From: an uncultured Verrucomicrobiales bacterium
Lineage (GTDB): Bacteria > Verrucomicrobiota > Verrucomicrobiia > Verrucomicrobiales > Akkermansiaceae
DNA length: 37,397 bases
Assembly: GCA_937991965.1 (NCBI GenBank)
Contig: CALKLP010000184.1
Coordinates: 1 to 37,397 of the forward strand
Reading direction: 5' to 3'
The position numbers were made by a program, and so were the translations under genes. Under the pieces are notes generated by a model. The model did not search any database and had not been told where the DNA came from. It saw only the letters and a list, made by a program, of their open reading frames with translations. Of this stretch, positions 31,553 to 37,397 are shown piece by piece; within the stretch, counting starts at the first letter, position 1; every line of letters begins with the position of its first letter.

Positions 31553-34324
31553 TTACGCACTCATCGCCTCGAGTGGTGGGGCGAAGGTCGTTAGGGGAAT
31601 CCCTTGGACGGCGGTTTTGTATTCTTCCATCGTAGGGGTTCTCCCGAGGATCGCGGAGAGAACAACAACAGGAGTGGAGGAGAGTAGAGATTCTCCTTTC
31701 TTGCGGTCGGAGTCTTCTACCACACGGCCTTGGAAGAGGCGGGTGGAGGTCGCCATGACGGTGTCTCCTTTTTCCGCTTTCTCTTGGTTACCCATACAGA
31801 GGTTACAGCCTGGGCGCTCGAGATACATCATGTTCTCGTATTCGGTGCGAGCGGCTGCTTTCGGTGCATTGTCGTCGAATTCGAAGCCGGAGTATTTCTG
31901 GAGCATATCCCAATCGCCTTCTTCCTTAAGTTCATCGATGATGTTGTAGGTTGGGGCGGTGACTACAAGCGGAGCTTTGAATTTAACTTCGCCCTGCGCT
32001 TCTTCGAGATTCTTGAGCATCTTAGATACGATCTTGAGATCGCCCTTGTGCACCATACAGGAACCAACGAAACCGAGATCGATTTCTTTACTGCCCTCGT
32101 AGTAGGAAAGCTCACGGATGACATCGTGTGTGTATCGCTTGGACACGTCATCGTTATGCACGTCTGGATCGGCAATCATTGGCTCGTCGATGATGTCGAG
32201 ATCGACTACCATCTCTGCGTGATAGTTCGCATTCGCATCTGGAGCGAGCGGTGGGACTTCGCCGGACTGGATTTCGGCAATACGCTTGTCTGCGATGTCG
32301 ATGAGACCTTGGAGGACACCTTTCTTGTTATCCATCCCCTTCTCGATCATGATTTGAATACGTGATTTAGCTATTTCTAAGGACTCAATGAGCGTGTCTG
32401 GCTGTGAGATACAGATGGAAGCCTTAGCCTTCATTTCTGCGGTCCAGTCAGTAAAGGTAAAGGCTTGGTCGGCAAGAAGCGATCCGAGGTGAACCTCAAT
32501 GATACGGCCTTGGAAGACATTGTCGCCGCCGAATTTGTCGAGCATCTGCGACTGGGTGGCGTGAACCACATCACGGAAGTCCATGTGGTCCTTGAGGGTT
32601 CCCTTGAAGGTAACCTTAACGGACTCCGGAATCGGCATAGAGGCTTCTCCAGTTGCGAGCGCTAGTGCTACGGTGCCTGAGTCCGCTCCGAAGGCAACAC
32701 CCTTGGACATACGGGTGTGGGAGTCTCCACCAATGATGATCGCACGGTCATCCACGGTGAGGTCATTAAGAACCTTGTGGATTACGTCGGTCATCGGGTG
32801 GTATTCATCTTCCGGGTCACGACCAGTAATGAGACCAAAGTCGTTCATGAATTTCATGAGCTTAGGCGTATTTTTCTGCGCCTTCTTATCCCAAACAGAT
32901 GCGGTGTGGCAGCCAGACTGGTAAGCGCCATCGACGATCGGAGAAATAGTCGTAGCCGCCATTGCTTCTAGTTCCTGCATCGTCATGAGACCTGTAGTGT
33001 CCTGAGAACCAACGATGTTGACCTCGACGCGGAGGTCAGAACCTGCGTGAAGAACTTTGCCCGGAGTTGTTCCAACGGCGTTTTTGTTGAAGATTTTCTC
33101 AACGGCGGTGAGGCCTTGGCCTTCGTGTGAGATCTCCTTGGACGGAGCAAAGACAACAGGAGCGTCGATTCCAAGGGTTTTCGCGGCGAAAGTTTGAAGC
33201 TTTTTCCCGAAGACGATCGCGTAGGAACCACCTGCTTTCATGAACTCCATCTTCTGTGGAGTGAAGGCTCTGGAGATATCCTTGAGCTCGGTTTCACCTT
33301 GGTAAAGCTTCTTGGCCTTCGTGTTGATGGTCAGAACGGTGCCGGTGTCAATAGAGTAAGCCTGCTCAAGCACTGGCTCGCCTTCTTCATCAGTAACGGT
33401 ATTTCCTTCTGCATCCTTTTTCTTGACCCAGTTCTGAAGGTCGAGGCCGATTCCGCCCGTTACATCAACGGTGGTGAGGAAAATTGGAGAAATGCCATTC
33501 GTTCCTGCCACGATCGGAGCGAAGTTAACGAAGGGAACGTAGGGGCTGGCTTGCTTACCAGTCCAGAGCGCGACGTTGTTCACGCCAGACATACGGGAAG
33601 ATCCTACGCCCATTGTGCCTTTTTCGGCGATGAGCATGACGCTCTTGTCAGGATGGAGTTTCTGGAGCGCTTTGATGCCCTGCTGTGCCTCTGGGGAAAT
33701 GAAACATTGACCATGAAGCTCACGATCTGAGCGAGAGTGCGCTTGATTACCAGGAGAGAGAAGATCAGTAGAAATATCCCCTTCACCAGCAACGAAGGTG
33801 ACGACGTCGATTTCCTCTTGCACATCAGGAAGCTCCGTGAAGAACTCTGCTTTTGCATAACTTTCTAAGAGGTCTTTCGCGACTGCATTGCCTGCCTTGT
33901 ATGCGTCTGCTAGTTGCTCCATGTCCGCATCGTAGAGGAAGACGAGTGTTTTCAGAACCTTAGCGGCAGAAGCGGCGATCTCTGCATTCTCCCCAAGCGC
34001 AAGGTTAAGAAGCACTTCCATTGACTGCCCACCCTTCATATGAGAAAGTAGTTCAAAAGCGAACTCGGATGAAATTTCAGGAACCGTTTCTTCTCCGAGA
34101 ATGATTTGCTGAAGGAAGTTTGCTTTCTCTACCGCCGCAGATGTGGTGCCCGGAAGCGTGTTATAGATCAAGAAATTGAGCGAGTCTTTACGGTGCTCAT
34201 GGGATGCGTCTTTGACCTGGGAAATAATCTCCGCGATGAGAGCTCCACTGTCGATGGGCTGCGGGTGGAGTCCTTGAGTTTTACGCGTTTCGATCTCGGC
34301 GAGGTAATCTGTGTAGAGGCTCAT
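31553..34324 (-). CDS. acnB: Aconitate hydratase B
   Basis: 4Fe-4S enzyme of the TCA cycle isomerising citrate to isocitrate (also 2-methylisocitrate dehydratase in some bacteria). About 923 residues from ATG 34324 (MSLYTDYLAEIETRKTQGLH), which matches the AcnB N-terminus; upstream in-frame codons are not homologous. The N-terminal HEAT-like domain typical of AcnB is present (ELLSHMKGGQSMEVLLNLAL). Core motifs: EKGTMGVGSSRMSGVNN, NIVGSQDTTGLMTMQEL, IIGGDSHTRMSKGVAFGADS, and cluster-ligand cysteines in GFVGSCMVHKGD and PGCNLCMGNQEKAEKGD. It is slightly longer than E. coli AcnB, with an insertion near EEGEPVLEQAYSIDTG. No Shine-Dalgarno; a terminator follows. Confidence 0.97.
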   Translation of the reverse strand: MSLYTDYLAEIETRKTQGLHPQPIDSGALIAEIISQVKDASHEHRKDSLNFLIYNTLPGTTSAAVEKANFLQQIILGEETVPEISSEFAFELLSHMKGGQSMEVLLNLALGENAEIAASAAKVLKTLVFLYDADMEQLADAYKAGNAVAKDLLESYAKAEFFTELPDVQEEIDVVTFVAGEGDISTDLLSPGNQAHSRSDRELHGQCFISPEAQQGIKALQKLHPDKSVMLIAEKGTMGVGSSRMSGVNNVALWTGKQASPYVPFVNFAPIVAGTNGISPIFLTTVDVTGGIGLDLQNWVKKKDAEGNTVTDEEGEPVLEQAYSIDTGTVLTINTKAKKLYQGETELKDISRAFTPQKMEFMKAGGSYAIVFGKKLQTFAAKTLGIDAPVVFAPSKEISHEGQGLTAVEKIFNKNAVGTTPGKVLHAGSDLRVEVNIVGSQDTTGLMTMQELEAMAATTISPIVDGAYQSGCHTASVWDKKAQKNTPKLMKFMNDFGLITGRDPEDEYHPMTDVIHKVLNDLTVDDRAIIIGGDSHTRMSKGVAFGADSGTVALALATGEASMPIPESVKVTFKGTLKDHMDFRDVVHATQSQMLDKFGGDNVFQGRIIEVHLGSLLADQAFTFTDWTAEMKAKASICISQPDTLIESLEIAKSRIQIMIEKGMDNKKGVLQGLIDIADKRIAEIQSGEVPPLAPDANANYHAEMVVDLDIIDEPMIADPDVHNDDVSKRYTHDVIRELSYYEGSKEIDLGFVGSCMVHKGDLKIVSKMLKNLEEAQGEVKFKAPLVVTAPTYNIIDELKEEGDWDMLQKYSGFEFDDNAPKAAARTEYENMMYLERPGCNLCMGNQEKAEKGDTVMATSTRLFQGRVVEDSDRKKGESLLSSTPVVVLSAILGRTPTMEEYKTAVQGIPLTTFAPPLEAMSA

Positions 34325-34414
34325 GCAGTGCTTTTGTGAAATTTCTCTATTCTTGGCAACCGTAAAAATGCCCAATAATTCAGGTATTTACAGGGTTAAT
34401 GGTGAGATCAAGTC

Positions 34415-35273
34415 TCAATAAAAGCGGTAGACTGCAGTAGCTTGAACTCCCTTTTGCTCCAACAACTGATTCACTACCCCGAGCTTTAAATCCCTGCTCG
34501 CCGTCGCCGTGGAAATTCTTGTATTGACCAGAAGATAGTCTTTCCTGCTAAACCAATCATTTGGAGGCCGAACTCAATAAACTTTGTTGAGTCTCCTGCT
34601 CGGCCGCACGGTTCTAAGGCTTCATAATACCGTTCTTGATTCTACTGAATGAGCGATTCCACGGGGATAAATTCAAACACAGGATGGTAATCATAGAGCA
34701 ATGAAGAGTGCCAAAATCGCCCCATGCGCCCATTGCCGTCTGCAAAAGGATGAATAAACTCGAATTCATAATGAAACACGCACCCCTTAACGATCGGGTG
34801 ATCGTTCCCCTTCAAATACTTCAGCAGATCACGCATGAGGTAAGAAACGCGTTCTGCTGGTGGAGCCATGTGACGGACCTTCCCTTTTTGGATAATCCCC
34901 ATATTACCTGCGCGCCACTTCCCCGCTTCTTTTATTAAGTCACGCATCATTATCTCATGCGCGGCGAGCAAGTGCATTTCGCTTATAGGGCTCAGATCAT
35001 TAAGTTGCTGATAAATCTTATTGGCATTGAGAACTTCTGTGATTTCACTTTTGGGAGCCATCACCCGTTTCCCATCAGTACCGCCGTAATTTGCTCAGTA
35101 GTGAGCGTATTACCCTCGATCGCTAAGCTCTCCTGTAGGGTTTTGATCTTGTTCTCCTTCCGCAACTTGGGCTGAGGCTCAGGAAGAACCATCGGCTCAA
35201 ATTGCCCCAAATTCCGCTCGATTTCTGAAATTAAGGTGAGGATCTCTGTTGTAATTTGATACGGTGGCTTCAT
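34415..35273 (-). pseudogene. Decayed Fic family protein gene (Fic with C-terminal winged helix)
   Basis: Fic enzymes transfer AMP or other nucleotide moieties to target hydroxyls. Reading from ATG 35273, the first frame (70 codons) has the inhibitory-helix motif SLAIEGNTLTTEQITAVL, then stops at 35061-35063. The continuation lies in the -1 frame: KRVMAPKSEITEVLNANKIY, and the catalytic loop HPFADGNGRMGRFW with the intact HPFxxGNGRxGR motif. That frame hits TAG at 34642-34644, yet the same frame goes on as NQERYYEALEPCGRAGDS, clearly Fic. A third frame carries the C-terminal winged helix WFSRKDYLLVNTRISTATAS and ends VYRFY at 34415. About 50-60 residues before WFSRKD seem deleted. With two frameshifts, one nonsense codon and a deletion, it is very probably inactive. 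A 22-bp palindrome precedes it. Confidence 0.9.
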
Positions 35274-35278
35274 GAGTC

Positions 35279-35300
35279 GATAGTATCATATGATACTATC
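35279..35300. promoter_or_regulatory. Perfect 22-bp palindrome immediately upstream of the fic remnant
   Basis: GATAGTATCAT (35279-35289) followed with no spacer by its exact reverse complement ATGATACTATC (35290-35300). It ends five bases before the fic ATG. An operator, perhaps for the Fic protein's own C-terminal winged helix, is the simplest reading (inference). Confidence 0.7.
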
Positions 35301-35315
35301 ATGGAAGTGAAACAA

Positions 35316-37298
35316 TTATGAGGGCCTTCCGTTTGGGAAATAAAAGTCGATTAGGTTTTGTAAGGCTTTTTGTGCCTTTTCTCCATGCTCTAAACTGTAA
35401 ATTTGAGACCACTTATCATACCAACCTTGACCATACAGCGGGTTGTTTTCGTTTGAATTTCTAGCAGGTTTACCCACTCTGGGGTACGCTGCTTTGGCAT
35501 GTCGCATGAACTCCTCAGGATTCATCGGGATAATCGTCTTGTAATGCTGTAATTTATCGTAGATTTTGTGTGAAGGTTCTAAGTTATGCTTACGCATCGC
35601 TTTTTTGAGCGCCTCTTGATCGTCAGGATATCGTCCCCAAAACTGCGCGAGCGGTGTTAGGTCGATCCCAGCCGCGATGGATAGCCTAAGAATCCTACTA
35701 TCATTAGGGTCCTTATTAATATTTGCGGGAAAACTGCGTCCTTTCACGAAATTAAAGTCTTTCCCTGCAATGAAGTTCTTCTGATCCGTTGCCCAAAAGG
35801 ATTTTATCGGTTCCCAGCCGAAGAGATCAACAATGTCAGCATAAATCGCGTATCCACGGTGTTGGTATTTGACTTCATCACCTGGTTTGTTGGTGATATT
35901 TGCGGGGCGACCTTCTCTAAAGTTTTCGGTAATCATCCGCGAAATAGCCGCCTCATCAATAGACATATTCTTATTTCCAAAAGACAGTCCAAAGGCCTCA
36001 TTAAGATCTACATTATATCCAACATTATGAACATAAACGTAAGGGAAATTAACTACCGCCTCTGTGCCTCCAGTGAATTTTGTGATTCGCTCAGCATGTC
36101 CCATTTCGTGGAACAAGACGTGCCCTGCTTTCTGTGGACTTTCTATAATCCATTTCTGCATCGGTTTGATTGCAGGTGCTTTGGGGTTCCAATTGAAGTT
36201 GGATTGCGGGTAACCAGGAAAGAAAGCCATACCTCGCATTGTAACATCGACTTGGTGATAGAGGACTGAATTGGCTCGAAGGGAAGGCCGCCCCACGAGC
36301 TCAGAGTAGAGATCCATACATTTATCGTATTCTTCCATAAGTTTAATCGGATCTTTCAGTTGCTTTAGCCACTCAGTGGGAATCTGCATCATAAATCTTT
36401 CCGTTTCGAAATCTACCCATGGTGCATTAAGCGATCTTTCTTTACGACAATCATCAGAGGACATTAGGTCAAACGAACGATGGGAAAAAAAGGGTGCTTC
36501 AACTACGTTTTTTGCATGAATATTCTGGATTCCACTCTTAGCATCTGGTGGTAATTCTATGTAAATTCCTCCTCCTAGTGGATGTGCGATAGTTACTTTT
36601 TTTGTTTTTATGGGATAGACGAGGGAGACACGATCCAGTCTATGGACTTTTGGTTTCTTCGACAAATCCCAAGAATGAGCACCGACTCTGATTTGATATC
36701 CATTATTGACTAAGGATGAGGGCACGGCGATAACTCCAATTTCCCCAGGAGGTAAATACCAACCTGTAGGGCGCCGTGTTACTTTAACGTCATTCATTGT
36801 TGGATACCCATATCCCTCACGTTGTGATGCATTAATTTTACATACTAGCGTTTTTGTAGGCTCTTGACTTTTTTCGCAGCTACCTGGGAAATATTCAGAA
36901 GTTCCAAACTTAACCTTGTAGAGTTGAGGGTCTTTCGCCACTTGCTTTGCTGAATACGCGTAATCTAAAATACCTTGTTGTAAGGCAAACATAACGCGAT
37001 CAAGTTCAATCCCTTGATATTGCTCGCGATTGAAAGGGCCTTTTGGGGAAACAAAAAGTGGACCAAGAGTCTTCTCGTAAAGGGCGATGATTTCAAATGA
37101 TTGAGTGATAGTTTTTTGCTGAAGATCTTCTGCCTTTTGGGTAATGTCGTCTTCGAGAGCACGCAACTCTTGGGCAGAGAGTAGGCTCTTCCCGCTAACA
37201 TGATTATGTAGAAGGTCTAGTGTATTTTCTAAGTGGTAAGAGGCCAAAAGGGGGTGATGCAAAAATAAGAATAATGTTATTTTAATTAAATGATTCAT
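35316..37298 (-). CDS. Secreted M60-like (enhancin-type) zinc metallopeptidase
   Basis: 660 residues with a signal peptide MNHLIKITLFLFLHHPLLAS. The central accessory region resembles the M60 N-terminal subdomain: TGWYLPPGEIGVIAVPSSLV, QIRVGAHSWDLSKKPKVHRL and HPLGGGIYIELPP. The catalytic site is HVLFHEMGHAERITKFTGGT with H397, E398 and H401, and E413 as the likely gluzincin Glu. This fits the HExxH-(8-28)-E pattern of peptidase family M60, whose members cleave mucins and other O-glycoproteins. The C-terminal half contains GYAIYADIVDLFGWEPIKSF, typical of the helical region after the active site. There is no PEP-CTERM anchor. Its composition is noticeably AT-rich compared with acnB and priA, suggesting transfer. 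The natural substrate is unknown. No Shine-Dalgarno. Confidence 0.85.
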   Translation of the reverse strand: MNHLIKITLFLFLHHPLLASYHLENTLDLLHNHVSGKSLLSAQELRALEDDITQKAEDLQQKTITQSFEIIALYEKTLGPLFVSPKGPFNREQYQGIELDRVMFALQQGILDYAYSAKQVAKDPQLYKVKFGTSEYFPGSCEKSQEPTKTLVCKINASQREGYGYPTMNDVKVTRRPTGWYLPPGEIGVIAVPSSLVNNGYQIRVGAHSWDLSKKPKVHRLDRVSLVYPIKTKKVTIAHPLGGGIYIELPPDAKSGIQNIHAKNVVEAPFFSHRSFDLMSSDDCRKERSLNAPWVDFETERFMMQIPTEWLKQLKDPIKLMEEYDKCMDLYSELVGRPSLRANSVLYHQVDVTMRGMAFFPGYPQSNFNWNPKAPAIKPMQKWIIESPQKAGHVLFHEMGHAERITKFTGGTEAVVNFPYVYVHNVGYNVDLNEAFGLSFGNKNMSIDEAAISRMITENFREGRPANITNKPGDEVKYQHRGYAIYADIVDLFGWEPIKSFWATDQKNFIAGKDFNFVKGRSFPANINKDPNDSRILRLSIAAGIDLTPLAQFWGRYPDDQEALKKAMRKHNLEPSHKIYDKLQHYKTIIPMNPEEFMRHAKAAYPRVGKPARNSNENNPLYGQGWYDKWSQIYSLEHGEKAQKALQNLIDFYFPNGRPS

Positions 37299-37397
37299 TT
37301 TGATTTGTTAGTAATTTTTTCACTGTGATATAGGATGTAAAATCAACAATGATGTTACAAGTATGGAATTCGTGGAAGAATCAAAAAAGTAGCCTAG

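Noticed and set aside
31730..32365. 211-codon plus-strand open frame inside acnB
   Set aside because: Antisense to conserved AcnB sequence that includes the cluster cysteines; the translation has no recognisable pattern.
33194..33730. 178-codon plus-strand open frame inside acnB
   Set aside because: Same reason: complementary to well-conserved AcnB codons.
34642..35273. Two intact overlapping genes, an antitoxin-like 70-residue protein plus a 140-residue Fic toxin
   Set aside because: The inhibitory helix and Fic core are contiguous parts of one known protein type, and homology continues past both stops into the winged-helix C-terminus, so this is a broken gene rather than an antitoxin/toxin pair.
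1..37397. CRISPR arrays, rRNA, tRNA genes, insertion sequences or prophage
   Set aside because: No regularly spaced repeats, tRNA-like cloverleaf ends, transposase or phage structural motifs were seen on reading; a tRNA search program would be the decisive check.

Overview
The window reads as a chromosomal stretch of a diderm bacterium, most likely a member of the Verrucomicrobiota. This placement is inferred from gene content. The window has a PEP-CTERM surface protein, several lipoproteins with lipoboxes, beta-barrel proteins ending in phenylalanine, a matrixin-type protease with a calcium-binding 'DSDGDGLENWEEF' segment, an M60-type metallopeptidase and a DUF6786-like protein. Housekeeping genes (uvrA, trxA, menG, pyrC, pgi, priA, tal, trpD, dus, acnB) are interspersed with secreted and envelope proteins. 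I saw no rRNA, tRNA, CRISPR array, insertion sequence or phage. Gene density is high and no stretch longer than 300 bases lacks a gene or gene remnant.

Layout. 1-6.4 kb, minus strand: the 5' part of uvrA (cut by the window edge), an exported PrxQ/Bcp-type peroxiredoxin, a DUF6786-like protein, dsbD and trxA. The cytoplasmic thioredoxin, the membrane thiol-electron carrier and the exported peroxiredoxin could form one reductant relay. 6.5-8.3 kb: a PEBP/YbhB-type protein on plus, then GNAT plus menG on minus. 8.4-11.6 kb, minus: the secreted matrixin-like protease and dihydroorotase. 11.8-22.5 kb, mostly plus: a BaiN/HI0933-type flavoprotein, a lysozyme-like lipoprotein followed by a C39-like cysteine peptidase, pgi, a 57-residue membrane peptide with its own promoter and terminator, an MPGP-type HAD phosphatase, priA, a 60-residue membrane peptide, a beta-barrel protein and a YceI lipoprotein. 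22.6-26.8 kb: a PEP-CTERM protein with a -24/-12 (sigma-54) type promoter, then on minus a lipoprotein, transaldolase, a TorF-like porin and a MoeB-rhodanese fusion. 26.9-29.5 kb: a thioredoxin-like protein overlapping trpD, and dus. 29.7-37.4 kb: a small helical protein, an AAA/DUF4143 ATPase preceded by a perfect palindrome, acnB, a decayed fic gene preceded by a 22-bp perfect palindrome, and the M60-type peptidase.

Regulation. Six intrinsic terminators are clear. In two places (trxA to dsbD, tal to a lipoprotein gene) the next gene starts only about 15 nt after the U-run, leaving no room for a conventional promoter. Most start codons lack a recognisable Shine-Dalgarno sequence.

The best leads are the fic pseudogene, whose first lesion coincides with a textbook -1 slippery heptamer; the palindromes in front of fic and the DUF4143 ATPase; the sigma-54 type promoter of the PEP-CTERM gene; the terminator-abutting starts; and the lysozyme-like/C39-like secreted pair. 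I did not find a complete, clearly undescribed multi-gene system.
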